Shown: positions 9,305 through 18,655 of the stretch, piece by piece
Numbering within the stretch: the stretch's first letter is position 1
Layout: each line of letters begins with the position of its first letter
The notes under the pieces: model-generated
Told to the model about the DNA's origin: nothing
Database searches by the model: none
The model's input: the letters and a program-made list of their open reading frames with translations, nothing else
DNA from: an uncultured Draconibacterium sp.
GTDB taxonomy: Bacteria; Bacteroidota; Bacteroidia; Bacteroidales; Prolixibacteraceae
Direction of reading: 5' to 3'
NCBI GenBank assembly: GCA_947492175.1
Contig: CANLMQ010000009.1
Span: forward strand, 133,904 to 197,903
Length of the DNA: 64,000 bases
Position numbers and translations under genes: made by a program

Positions 9305-12166
9305 ATGAAACGAAGAACCTTTCTTTCTCAAAGTATGATTCTTTCGGCTGGATGCATAGCTGTAAGATTTCCGGCTTTTGGGATTCATAATAATTTTAAA
9401 GACAGCCTGATAAGTTCAGATTTGTTTAGTGTTTTTAAAGATGTTGATTCTAATTACCGTCCGTTTGTACGCTGGTGGTGGAACGGAGATAAAGTTGAGA
9501 AGAAAGAATTAATTCGAGAATTACACCTACTTAAACAGGCTGGTATTGGTGGTGTTGAAATTAATCCCATCGAATTTCCTTCAACAGGTGACGATTTGGG
9601 AAAAAAATCACTGAGGTGGCTTAGCGATGAGTGGATTGAAATGTTGCAGGTTACTTTTAGCGAGGCTAAAAAGCTCAACATGATGTGTGATTTAATTGTA
9701 GGCTCTGGCTGGCCTTTTGGTGCAGAAACTTTGGAACGCAACGAAAGAGCAAAGGTTGCTTTAATTTATGCCGAGCAGCTCGAAGGGCCAACAGTGTTCG
9801 AAACATCACGTTTTAATATTTTAGATAACGTCGATCCAGGAGTATCAGTACCTTGTCCAAGCCGTACATTTGACATATTGTCAATGAAATTGGTTCCTGA
9901 CCCAATGAGCAGTTTGGATCAGGTAATTGAGTTGACAGAAAAAAGAAACGATCAGATTATTAAGGTGGATGTTCCTGCTGGAAAACATTGCTTTTATGCA
10001 TTGGTAAAAGTCGATTCCTTCGCCAGTGTAATAAACGGTGCACCCGCTGCAGCTGGTCCAATTCTTAATCATATGGACAAAGAGGCAGTGCGGAAATACC
10101 TTGATCACATGTCGGATACGATACAAAAGCAGACCGGCCCGTTGTCAAATCATTTAAGAGCCTTTTTTACCGATTCAATGGAGTTGGAGGGATGTAACTG
10201 GAATGAAGATATGGCCACTGAATTTAAGAAACGACGTGGTTATGAATTAATGCCTTATCTGCCGTTTACTATGTTTAAAGTAGGACGTTTGGGGGCTGTT
10301 GTTGATGCGAATTACGGAGTTACAAAAACCGGTGATTTTGCTGAAGAAATTAAACGTGTACGTTTTGATTTTGAACTAACCAAGGCTGAATTATTACATG
10401 AACGTTTTACACAAACCTATCTGCAATGGTGCAAAGACAATAATGTGAAATCCCGGGCCCAGGCCTATGGTCGTGCATTTTTCCCTTTGGAGACCAGTCT
10501 TGGTTACGATATTCCGGAAGGTGAATCGTGGACAACCAACTGGTTAAAACACCGTGTGGGAGAAGAAATGTCAGACGACGATTACCGGCGTGGACGCGGA
10601 TATACAATGATAAATAAATATGTTTCTTCTGCCGCACATCTTGAGGGGAAACGAATTGTTAGCTGTGAAGAAATGACGAACACTTATAATGTATTCAACA
10701 TTACTTTAGAACAGCTGAAAATAGGTTCCGATATGAGTATCATGTCAGGAATTACACATTCCGTTTGGCATGGATTTAATTATTCTCCACCCGAAGCCCC
10801 TTTCCCGGGGTGGGTTCAGTACGGTTCGTATTACAACGAGAATAACAACTGGTGGCCTTATTTTAAATTGCTGAATCAATACAAGGCACGTATTTCAAGT
10901 TTGTTGCAAAATGCCGATATGTATACCGACATGGTAATCCTTCCTCCCAACTACGATATGTGGGGCGAAATGGGAGTCCAAACAGATCCATTTCCGGAAA
11001 AATTAAATGTTCAGTATACTTCGATTATCTGGGAATCGATAAACAAAACAGGTGGAGCGGCCGATTACACAACAGAAATAATCATTAATAGATCAACCGT
11101 AAAAGGAGGCAAACTTTGTTATGGCCCCAAAGAATACGGAACAATTTTTCTTCCAGAGGTGACCAGTATCGGAATTTCAACTCTGAAAAAGCTGCTTGAA
11201 TTTGTGACTTCGGGAGGACGTGTTTTTTGTATCGAGAAGTATCCTGAAAAATCATTGGGATTAAAAGAATGGAAACAACGCAATACCGAAGTTGCCGGAC
11301 TGATAGAAAAACTAAAAACGCACAAAGACAGGTTTGTTCTGCTTCGAAAACCAACCGATAACCGTTTTCTTGAGTGGTACATGCAAGTAATGGAACAGTA
11401 CTCCATACCACATTACCTGACAATTGAAACACCAAACCGTTTCTTTATGCAAACCCGTTATCAGGCCGATGATGGAAGCGAACTATTCTTTTTCCAGAAC
11501 GTGCACATGCACTATGGTTATAAAACCAATGTATCTTTTTCTAAGTCGATAACCAAAGGACGTTACCCTTGGGTGTGGGAACCGGAAACAGGAGAGCGCT
11601 ACCGGATTCAATTGCAGAAAAATGGTTGTGAAATGGATCTTGGCCCGGCTGAATCGCGCATTATTGTTTTTAGCAAAGATAAAGAGGGACAGAAATGGAC
11701 TTCTTTACCAGTAACGGGTAAAAATAGTGAAACAGTAAATAATGATTGGGATGTTGAACTTCAGCACAGCCGGGAGCACACTACCGAGAAGTTTAAAATG
11801 TACGCCTTAAAAGACCTGAAGGAAACTAAATATGTAAGCTTTACTGGAACGGTCGTTTATCGGAAAACCATTCATTTTAATCCTGAAATGGCAAACTACA
11901 TTAATTTGGGCAAAGTGTGGGGAGTTTCTGAACTATTTGTGAATGGTAAATCCTGCGGAATTAAATGGTATGGCAACCGGATATACGATCTATCGGAGAC
12001 ACTGAAGGAAGGAGAAAATGAGATTGAGGTTCATGTTATTACATCGATGGGAAATTATATGAAAACATTAACCAACAATGAAACAGCACAAAAGTATACA
12101 GTTCTCAGAAGTAAAAATCAATCCATACAATCAATGGGAATGTTAGGACCTGTAACTATTTATTAG
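9305..12166 (+). CDS. GH106-like alpha-L-rhamnosidase
   Basis: A 953-residue secreted glycoside hydrolase. It starts with a twin-arginine-like leader (MKRRTFLSQS, hydrophobic stretch, Ala-rich end near residue 26). The catalytic part begins with RWWWNGDKVEKKELIREL and GIGGVEINPIEFP, typical of the GH106/bacterial 'glycosyl hydrolase' group. A family-typical FFTDSMELEG segment, with an acidic pair, precedes FKKRRGYELMPYLP. The C terminus holds a galactose-binding-like beta-sandwich ending MLGPVTIY. GH106 enzymes remove terminal alpha-L-rhamnose, for example from rhamnogalacturonans. It opens a tight run of pectin-type enzymes, with GH28 18 bases downstream. The second GH106-like gene at 58846 has a lipoprotein-type signal instead. 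Confidence 0.82.
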   Translation: MKRRTFLSQSMILSAGCIAVRFPAFGIHNNFKDSLISSDLFSVFKDVDSNYRPFVRWWWNGDKVEKKELIRELHLLKQAGIGGVEINPIEFPSTGDDLGKKSLRWLSDEWIEMLQVTFSEAKKLNMMCDLIVGSGWPFGAETLERNERAKVALIYAEQLEGPTVFETSRFNILDNVDPGVSVPCPSRTFDILSMKLVPDPMSSLDQVIELTEKRNDQIIKVDVPAGKHCFYALVKVDSFASVINGAPAAAGPILNHMDKEAVRKYLDHMSDTIQKQTGPLSNHLRAFFTDSMELEGCNWNEDMATEFKKRRGYELMPYLPFTMFKVGRLGAVVDANYGVTKTGDFAEEIKRVRFDFELTKAELLHERFTQTYLQWCKDNNVKSRAQAYGRAFFPLETSLGYDIPEGESWTTNWLKHRVGEEMSDDDYRRGRGYTMINKYVSSAAHLEGKRIVSCEEMTNTYNVFNITLEQLKIGSDMSIMSGITHSVWHGFNYSPPEAPFPGWVQYGSYYNENNNWWPYFKLLNQYKARISSLLQNADMYTDMVILPPNYDMWGEMGVQTDPFPEKLNVQYTSIIWESINKTGGAADYTTEIIINRSTVKGGKLCYGPKEYGTIFLPEVTSIGISTLKKLLEFVTSGGRVFCIEKYPEKSLGLKEWKQRNTEVAGLIEKLKTHKDRFVLLRKPTDNRFLEWYMQVMEQYSIPHYLTIETPNRFFMQTRYQADDGSELFFFQNVHMHYGYKTNVSFSKSITKGRYPWVWEPETGERYRIQLQKNGCEMDLGPAESRIIVFSKDKEGQKWTSLPVTGKNSETVNNDWDVELQHSREHTTEKFKMYALKDLKETKYVSFTGTVVYRKTIHFNPEMANYINLGKVWGVSELFVNGKSCGIKWYGNRIYDLSETLKEGENEIEVHVITSMGNYMKTLTNNETAQKYTVLRSKNQSIQSMGMLGPVTIY

Positions 12167-12184
12167 GTAAAATATTAATCAAAT

Positions 12185-13666
12185 ATGAACATGAAAAAAT
12201 TAAAGACATTTGTTCTGCTATTGGCATTATTATCCTGCTCAAAAATTTGGGCCATAGATTATAATGCATCAATTTTTGGTATTAAGTCAAATGGTACTAC
12301 ATTGAATACCACCGCAATTCAAAAGGCAATTGATCATATTCATGCAAAGGGTGGAGGCCATCTTAATTTTTATGTTGGTCGTTACCTTACCGGTACTATA
12401 GAACTGAAATCGAATGTACACATCATATTACATGAAGGAGCAATCCTGGTTGGTTCAACCAATGTTTACGACTACAACTATGACAGCCCTTACCGGGCAT
12501 TGGTATATGCGAAAAATGCCGAAAATATCTCAATAACTGGACTTGGAGTTATTGATGGGCAAGGACGGCAACTTGCTTATAATGTTTTGGATCAGGTTCA
12601 TAAAGGTATATTGGAAGATCCTTTAAAATATGATCGTTCAGCCCAATATCGTCCGAAAGGCATTTGTTTTCGCGAATGTAAAAATGTTAAGATTGAAGGC
12701 ATTACATTAAAAAATGCCGCAGAGTGGGTGCAAATGTATGACCAGTGTGAGAATCTTGAAATTAATAAGATTACTGTTGACAGCAAGGCTTTCTGGAACA
12801 ACGATGGTTTGGATATAGTTGATTGTAAAAATGTATTGGTTACCAATTCATTCTTTGATGCTTCGGACGATGCCATTTGTTTTAAATCACACGATGAAAG
12901 CAAAATGTGCGAAAATGTGGAAGTACGTAACTGTGTTGCACGTTCCAGTGCCAACGGAATTAAGTTTGGAACAGTAACCCGTGGAGGCTATAAAAACTTC
13001 AAAATTATAAACAACAAAGTTTACGATACGTTCCGCTCGGCCATTACGATTGCTACGCCCGATGGTGGAATGGTTGATAATATTTTAGTTGACAGCCTTC
13101 GTGCATACAATACCGGAAATGCAATATACCTGAGAATTGGGGAACGTTGGAACAAAGGACGAAAAGGAACCATGAGCAATGTTACCATCCGTAATATGTA
13201 TGCAGAGATTCCTGCATCCAAGCCTGACGCCGGTTACGAGTATGAAGGCCCTGTGGAAGATCTTCCGCGAAATGTTTCGCCTGCAAGTATTGTTGGCCTT
13301 CCCGGTCAGTATATTTCCAATGTAACTTTAAGTAATATCGAAATTGTATATCCGGGAGGAAGTAACCCGGAATATGCCTACCGGGGAATTAAAGCTTCCG
13401 ATTTGGATGGTATCCCTGAAATGGAATCTGACTATCCTGAGTTTTCGCAGTTTAAGGAATTACCTGCCTGGGGATTTTATGTGCGGCATGCCCAGAATTT
13501 AACATTCGAAAATGTTACGCTGACTGCTAAAGAAAAAGAATACCGGCCTGCCATTGTTTTCGACGATGTGAAAGGTGCTATTATGTCGGGGATGAAATAT
13601 AACAGTCCTGGTGGAGGGAAAACGGTTCATACCTATAAATCAACCGGAGTTAAACAGAAAAAATAG
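12185..13666 (+). CDS. GH28-family polygalacturonase-like hydrolase (copy 1)
   Basis: A 493-residue right-handed beta-helix enzyme with a signal peptide (hydrophobic 8-24). GH28 active-site blocks are intact: N-N-D-G at residues 205-208, then D210 and D213, and the S-D-D pair at 227-229 followed by ICFKS. A conserved SSANGIKFGT block occupies the third GH28 motif position. GH28 enzymes hydrolyse alpha-galacturonic acid linkages in pectin backbones or side chains. The start could be ATG 12185 or the ATG at 12191; both keep the signal. The next paralogue begins six bases after the stop, so the genes are co-transcribed and arose by tandem duplication. Confidence 0.88.
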   Translation: MNMKKLKTFVLLLALLSCSKIWAIDYNASIFGIKSNGTTLNTTAIQKAIDHIHAKGGGHLNFYVGRYLTGTIELKSNVHIILHEGAILVGSTNVYDYNYDSPYRALVYAKNAENISITGLGVIDGQGRQLAYNVLDQVHKGILEDPLKYDRSAQYRPKGICFRECKNVKIEGITLKNAAEWVQMYDQCENLEINKITVDSKAFWNNDGLDIVDCKNVLVTNSFFDASDDAICFKSHDESKMCENVEVRNCVARSSANGIKFGTVTRGGYKNFKIINNKVYDTFRSAITIATPDGGMVDNILVDSLRAYNTGNAIYLRIGERWNKGRKGTMSNVTIRNMYAEIPASKPDAGYEYEGPVEDLPRNVSPASIVGLPGQYISNVTLSNIEIVYPGGSNPEYAYRGIKASDLDGIPEMESDYPEFSQFKELPAWGFYVRHAQNLTFENVTLTAKEKEYRPAIVFDDVKGAIMSGMKYNSPGGGKTVHTYKSTGVKQKK

Positions 13667-13672
13667 GGAGTC

Positions 13673-15196
13673 ATGATCAGAAGTAAATCATTAAAAAAAG
13701 AAATAACAGGGAAGACTAAACTTCTTCTGTCGGCTGTTTTGTTGTTTGCTGCGACACAATTATCAGCCAAAGATTATCAGGTAACCGAGTTTGGAGCGAA
13801 AGCCGATGGAATAACTCTTAATACCCGAACCATACAGAGTGCAATCGATTTTATAAGCGAAAATGGCGGTGGGCGTCTGGTTTTTGATGCCGGCAATTAT
13901 GTTACCGGAACAATTTACCTGAAATCGGATGTAACACTCCACCTGAAATACGGGGCAACCATATTGGGATCAACCAATCCATTTGATTACGTAAGTGATC
14001 CGAAAATTAAATGGGTGGCAATGATTTTTGCAGTAAATCAGAATAATATAGGAATAACCGGAAGAGGCACCATTAATGGTCGTGGTTTTGTAACTGCGAA
14101 TAACCTGGTGAATTATATTCACCGTGGAATTTTCAACGATGAATTAAAATACGATCGGCCACGAGAGTGGAGGAGACCTCAGAATGTTTACTTCCGCGAA
14201 TGTACAAATGTGACGATTACCGATATTACTTTACGCGATCCAGCCAGTTGGAACCAGACCTATGACCAGTGTAAAAATCTGTATGTCAATAATATTTATG
14301 TTGATAGTAAATCATACTGGAATAACGATGGAATTGATATTGTGGATTGCGAAGGTGTGGTGATTAAGAATTCTTATTTCGATGCTGCCGATGATGTCCT
14401 TTGTTTTAAATCGCACGATGCAAACAGTATTTGCCAAAATGTGGTCGTTGAAAATTGTATCGGGCGGTCAAGTGCTAACGGGTTAAAGTTCGGAACTGTT
14501 TCCCGCGGGGGTTTCCGTAATTTCAAAATTAAGAATATTACCATTTTCGACACCTTCCGTTCTGCCATAACTTTTGCTGCTGTTGATGGCGGATTGATTG
14601 AAAATATTGAGGTCGACAGTGTCCGGTCTATTAATACCGGGAATGTAATTTTTCTGCGTATTGGCGATCGATGGAGTAAGGGCAAAAAACCAAGTATGAA
14701 AAACATCCGGATATCGAATGTGTATGCGGAGGTGCCCATCGGAAAACCTGATGCAGGTTACAATTATGAAGGACCGATCGAAGACAACCCTCGCAATATT
14801 TCGCCGGCAAGTATTGTTGGGCTTCCCGATTATAAGATTCAGGATGTAAAACTAAAAAACATTGAAATTGTATATCCTGGCGCCGGAAATCCGCTGTATG
14901 CTTACAGAGGAACATCACCGGCTGACCTGGATAGTATTCCGGAAATGCCCGATAGGTATCCTGAATTCTCGCAATGGAAAGAGTTACCTGCCTGGGGATT
15001 TTATGTTCGTCATGCTGAAGGTGTTGAATTTGAAAATGTAATACTGAGAGCGCAGGAAAAAGATTACAGGCCGGCGATTGTAATGGACGATGTGAAAGGA
15101 GGCTCGTTTAAAGAGGTGCTTTTTACAGAGCCCGAAAGCGAGGGTAAAAAACAAATTATTGAACACAATACAAAAGATGTCACTGTTCATCAATAG
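13673..15196 (+). CDS. GH28-family polygalacturonase-like hydrolase (copy 2)
   Basis: A 507-residue paralogue of the preceding gene, alignable over its whole length. The signal peptide is at 15-32 (ending SAK). GH28 residues are retained: N-N-D-G at 217-220, D222, and the A-D-D triplet at 239-241 followed by VLCFKS. The SSANGLKFGTVSRGG block matches copy 1. It probably acts on a related galacturonide linkage in the periplasm or at the surface. Two near-full-length copies with differing loops suggest split specificity rather than redundancy (inference). Confidence 0.88.
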   Translation: MIRSKSLKKEITGKTKLLLSAVLLFAATQLSAKDYQVTEFGAKADGITLNTRTIQSAIDFISENGGGRLVFDAGNYVTGTIYLKSDVTLHLKYGATILGSTNPFDYVSDPKIKWVAMIFAVNQNNIGITGRGTINGRGFVTANNLVNYIHRGIFNDELKYDRPREWRRPQNVYFRECTNVTITDITLRDPASWNQTYDQCKNLYVNNIYVDSKSYWNNDGIDIVDCEGVVIKNSYFDAADDVLCFKSHDANSICQNVVVENCIGRSSANGLKFGTVSRGGFRNFKIKNITIFDTFRSAITFAAVDGGLIENIEVDSVRSINTGNVIFLRIGDRWSKGKKPSMKNIRISNVYAEVPIGKPDAGYNYEGPIEDNPRNISPASIVGLPDYKIQDVKLKNIEIVYPGAGNPLYAYRGTSPADLDSIPEMPDRYPEFSQWKELPAWGFYVRHAEGVEFENVILRAQEKDYRPAIVMDDVKGGSFKEVLFTEPESEGKKQIIEHNTKDVTVHQ

Positions 15197-15227
15197 TTTT
15201 CTGTTTGAAAATCAAAAAAATAAAGTA

Positions 15228-15977
15228 ATGAAAGCATACAAAATAATATTAATTAGTGCGTTACTTCTGTGGTCTTTTTCTCTCACTGCCAAAGAGTATA
15301 AAGCATCATTGTTTGGGACTGTGTCCGATGGAATTACCTTAAATACTGGTTCTATTCAGTATGCAATTAATCACATTAGCGAAAATGGTGGTGGACGCCT
15401 GGTTTTTTATGTTGGACGTTATCTTACCGGAAGTATTCAGCTAAAATCAAATGTTACAATCGAACTAAAGGAAGGTGCTGTTCTGGTTGCTGCTCCGTCA
15501 GTGTACGACTACGATGGGCCGGAAGATAAGAATGCCCTTATATGGGCAGATAAACAAGACAACATTGGAATTGTAGGAAAAGGAGTAATTGAAGGGCAGG
15601 GAACAGCAGTACTTGAGAGTATAAATAGACAGCTTGAAAAAGGTTATCTGAAAGAAGATGTTGCGAAAACTAGACCAGAGTTAATTTTTATGAAAGGCTG
15701 CAATAATATTACAGTTGATGGGCTTAACCTTAAAGATGCTTGTGGAAATGTCCAGTCTTTTGATGGTTGCACTGGAGTTGATATCAGTAACATTACTACA
15801 ACTAGTATTACAGTTGAAGGTAGTAACGGAATTTTGCTTTCAGAATGTGACGGTGTAAATCTGTCAGACTCTTTTTTCGATATTTCCGGCCAGGAGTTAA
15901 GCTTACTGACAGTTTCAAAGAATCTTTCGGTAGAGAATTGTATAAACAAATCAGGAAAGAAGATTAAGGTTAAATAA
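15228..15977 (+). CDS. Shortened GH28-like beta-helix protein lacking catalytic residues
   Basis: A 249-residue paralogue of the two GH28 proteins, with its own signal peptide (5-21, ending LTAKE). The first 90 residues align closely with copy 1 (VGRYLTG, LKSNVTIELKEGAVLV). At the active-site positions the N-N-D-G motif reads G-S-N-G (198-201). The following D-I-V-D is replaced by L-L-S-E, and the catalytic D-D pair by G-Q (221-222). The protein stops where copies 1 and 2 continue for about 240 residues. The frame is clean and ends at a terminator, so it looks like a kept non-catalytic derivative (binding or scaffold role possible) rather than recent decay. ATG 15228 is chosen; an upstream ATG overlaps copy 2. 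Confidence 0.75.
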   Translation: MKAYKIILISALLLWSFSLTAKEYKASLFGTVSDGITLNTGSIQYAINHISENGGGRLVFYVGRYLTGSIQLKSNVTIELKEGAVLVAAPSVYDYDGPEDKNALIWADKQDNIGIVGKGVIEGQGTAVLESINRQLEKGYLKEDVAKTRPELIFMKGCNNITVDGLNLKDACGNVQSFDGCTGVDISNITTTSITVEGSNGILLSECDGVNLSDSFFDISGQELSLLTVSKNLSVENCINKSGKKIKVK

Positions 15978-15990
15978 GGTTCTGTGAATT

Positions 15991-16024
15991 GCACCTGATC
16001 CTGAGCAGGGATCAGGTGCTTTTT
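15991..16024 (+). terminator. Strong Rho-independent terminator after the GH28 cluster
   Basis: A perfect 11-bp stem, GCACCTGATCC (15991-16001) and GGATCAGGTGC (16009-16019), with a seven-base loop and then TTTTT (16020-16024). It closes the GH106/GH28 transcription unit. Confidence 0.9.
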
Positions 16025-16064
16025 CAGAGATGAGAATCCAGAGACAATCATATAAAACAAAGCA

Positions 16065-17156
16065 ATGAAAATTCATTTTGTTAACCGTTTAATTGTGTTT
16101 GTATTGCTTATATGCACTGCTTTATCCTGCAATAATGCAAGTGACGGTAAGTCTCCATATTACGGCAAGACAAACATTGCTGATATGGTACTGATTTATC
16201 ATGGAGCGGTGCACCGGCCATTGGAATGGAACAAAGATCAATTTATTCCTTATGTAGTGCATCAGGATCGGCAGGGAAAGAAAAACTGGTTGTTTGATGG
16301 TTTTCTTTTTACCGAATATGTAGATGGGAAAGGCCATCATTTTGCACACGGAAATGCAACTACAACACTTGCCCGTCAGCCGGAATGGAAATGGCTTATG
16401 GATCGTCAGTTTGAAAAGGATAGGGGATTATCAGGACTTGATCAGTGTATTGGAGAACAGATAAAGGAAATGGGAAATCCTCCTTTTCGTCACAAAGTAG
16501 TTGTGGTAATGCCTGTTCCTGAAAAAGAGCAGACAGATTGGGGGAAAATCAATCGGCCATTAAATTTTACAAACGATGAGGATCGTATTGAGGCCTGCAA
16601 ATGGTACGTTGACAGTTTTCTGGAGCGTTACAGGCAACAAGGATATAAAAATTTCGATTTGGAAGGCTTTTATTGGGTGTGTGAAAAAGACGGAACTTAC
16701 AGAGATATTCTTGTTCCAATAGGTGATTACATCCGGTCTAAAAATCTCCGGTTCTTCTGGATACCCTACTGGACTGCTTTAGGTTTTGATAATTGGAAAA
16801 CCGACAAATTTGATTTAGCCTATATACAGCCCAATTATTTTTTAAAAGATGAAATTCCACGTGAACGGTTGGATGCAGTTTGCGCTTTTGCGAAAGGCAC
16901 TAACATGGGGGTGGAAATGGAGTTCGACAGCCGTGCCCTGGCAGATTCTCCTGAAAACAAACGCGATAGGTTAATCAGTTACATTGAGGCATTCGAAGAA
17001 AATGGTGTATTTAAAGAAGCATCTATTGCCTATTATGAAGGAGGTGGAGCTATTTATGATTTTTATCGTTCGGATAATCCGCTTGACAAGGAAATAATGG
17101 ATCGTCTGGCTAATATAATTATCCGACGAAAAAAAATTGAATTCCGAAATAAATAA
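16065..17156 (+). CDS. DUF4855-family lipoprotein
   Basis: A 363-residue lipoprotein with a lipobox near residue 24 (CTALSCNN). The body matches the DUF4855 family, which is thought to adopt a TIM-barrel-like hydrolase fold: MVLIYHGA at the start, a conserved F-L-F-T-E block, a DLEGFYW block with an acidic pair, and DLAYIQPNYFLKD plus VEMEFDSRAL towards the end. No reaction is established that I can name. The acidic residues in DLEGFYW and VEMEFD could be catalytic (inference). It is the first gene after the terminator and lies 28 bases before the GH29 gene, so it probably acts with the fucose-removing enzymes. Confidence 0.7.
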   Translation: MKIHFVNRLIVFVLLICTALSCNNASDGKSPYYGKTNIADMVLIYHGAVHRPLEWNKDQFIPYVVHQDRQGKKNWLFDGFLFTEYVDGKGHHFAHGNATTTLARQPEWKWLMDRQFEKDRGLSGLDQCIGEQIKEMGNPPFRHKVVVVMPVPEKEQTDWGKINRPLNFTNDEDRIEACKWYVDSFLERYRQQGYKNFDLEGFYWVCEKDGTYRDILVPIGDYIRSKNLRFFWIPYWTALGFDNWKTDKFDLAYIQPNYFLKDEIPRERLDAVCAFAKGTNMGVEMEFDSRALADSPENKRDRLISYIEAFEENGVFKEASIAYYEGGGAIYDFYRSDNPLDKEIMDRLANIIIRRKKIEFRNK

Positions 17157-17184
17157 AAATTAAGGTTTAGAGAATTTCAGAAGT

Positions 17185-18621
17185 ATGAAGAAACTAACAT
17201 TTATATTGATATTAACTGTCTTTGGGGCAGGCCTGATACAGGCCCAACAACTTCGTCCTCAAAAAGAAGAACGCCTGGAATGGTGGAATAACGCTAAGTT
17301 CGGTATGTTTATTCATTGGGGAGTCTACTCCATGTACGGAGGCGTTTATAAAGGTCACAAACAAGCTTATGGTGATGCTGCCTGGATTGAGAATCGCTGT
17401 AAAATACCCGTTGCGGAATATCGTGAGCATTCCCGTGATTTTAATCCGGTTAATTATAATCCAAAAGCCTGGGTGAAAATGGCAAAAGATGCCGGAATGA
17501 AGTACCTGATAATTACGGCCAAGCACCACGATGGATTCGCTTTATTTGATAGCAAAGCCAGTGATTGGGATGTGGTAGATGCCACTGTTTATGGAAAAGA
17601 CTTACTAAAGCCTCTGGCCGAAGAGTGTAAAAAACAAGGCATCAAATTAGGCTTTTATTATTCTCAGGCTAACGATTGGACCAATCCGGGGGGAACTGTT
17701 GCCCGGAGACCCATGTGGCAGGGGTGGCCTAATCCTGATTCTGCCCGGATAGATCAATATACAAAAGAGCATAACGGAAGCTGGGATCCGATACAGGAAA
17801 CAGCAACCTTCGACGATTATATTGATCGGGTTGCGGTGCCACAGGTAAAAGAATTGCTAACAAATTATGGCGAGATTGCAGTTTTATGGTGGGATTATGC
17901 TACCCAGATGAAAAGTTATGACGGAGCTTTAAAACTGCAAAATTTGCTTGATATTCAACCCCAAATTATAACCAACGACCGCTTGCATCCCGATTTCCCT
18001 GGCGATACCAAGACTCCTGAGCAGGCAATTCCCGATTGGGATGCAATAGACGGACAAAACTGGGAAACGTGTATGACCATGAATAATTCGTGGGGGTACA
18101 AAAGCTTTGATAATAAATGGAAATCATCTGAAAAACTCATAAGAAACCTTGTCAGGATTGTAGCAAGAGGCGGAAATTATTTATTAAACGTGGGACCTAA
18201 GCCAGATGGTACCTTTCCCGAAGCAAGCATTGAACGCTTGCAGGCTATCGGTAAGTGGATGGATATAAACGGAGAATCCATCTACAATACACAGGAAAGC
18301 CCGATAAGAAACTTACCATGGGGAGAGTGTACCGTAAAACAATTAAAAAACAAAACAATTGTGTATTTGTGTGTTTTCGAATGGCCAGAAAACGGTATTC
18401 TTTCAGTTCCCGGCCTAACAAACAAAATCATATCTGCCAAATTACTTGCTAATGGCGATAAACTTAAAACCAAAACAACCGGTAACGGGCACAATATTGA
18501 AACTCCTGTAACAGCTCCCGATCCGTATGCCAGCGTCATCAAAATTGAAATAGAAGGGAAACTGGCCAATGCAGTAGATTCTTTACCTAAAAAGAAAATG
18601 CAGAGTGGTGCGCTGGATTAA
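17185..18621 (+). CDS. GH29 alpha-L-fucosidase
   Basis: A 478-residue secreted fucosidase with a signal peptide ending near IQAQQ (residue 21). GH29 hallmarks are present: KFGMFIHWGVYSMYGG (39-53), YLIITAKHHDGFALFDS (107-123), GFYYSQANDW (156-165) and VLWWDYA (233-239). D237 is in the place of the retaining nucleophile. A short beta-sandwich follows the barrel. It releases alpha-linked L-fucose in the periplasm. The next gene (GH141-like) belongs to another family known for fucosidase activity, so fucose side chains are a likely substrate feature. The general acid could not be placed from sequence alone. Confidence 0.93.
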   Translation: MKKLTFILILTVFGAGLIQAQQLRPQKEERLEWWNNAKFGMFIHWGVYSMYGGVYKGHKQAYGDAAWIENRCKIPVAEYREHSRDFNPVNYNPKAWVKMAKDAGMKYLIITAKHHDGFALFDSKASDWDVVDATVYGKDLLKPLAEECKKQGIKLGFYYSQANDWTNPGGTVARRPMWQGWPNPDSARIDQYTKEHNGSWDPIQETATFDDYIDRVAVPQVKELLTNYGEIAVLWWDYATQMKSYDGALKLQNLLDIQPQIITNDRLHPDFPGDTKTPEQAIPDWDAIDGQNWETCMTMNNSWGYKSFDNKWKSSEKLIRNLVRIVARGGNYLLNVGPKPDGTFPEASIERLQAIGKWMDINGESIYNTQESPIRNLPWGECTVKQLKNKTIVYLCVFEWPENGILSVPGLTNKIISAKLLANGDKLKTKTTGNGHNIETPVTAPDPYASVIKIEIEGKLANAVDSLPKKKMQSGALD

Positions 18622-18655
18622 GTGAATAATCAGTAATTGAATTAAACTGAATGAA

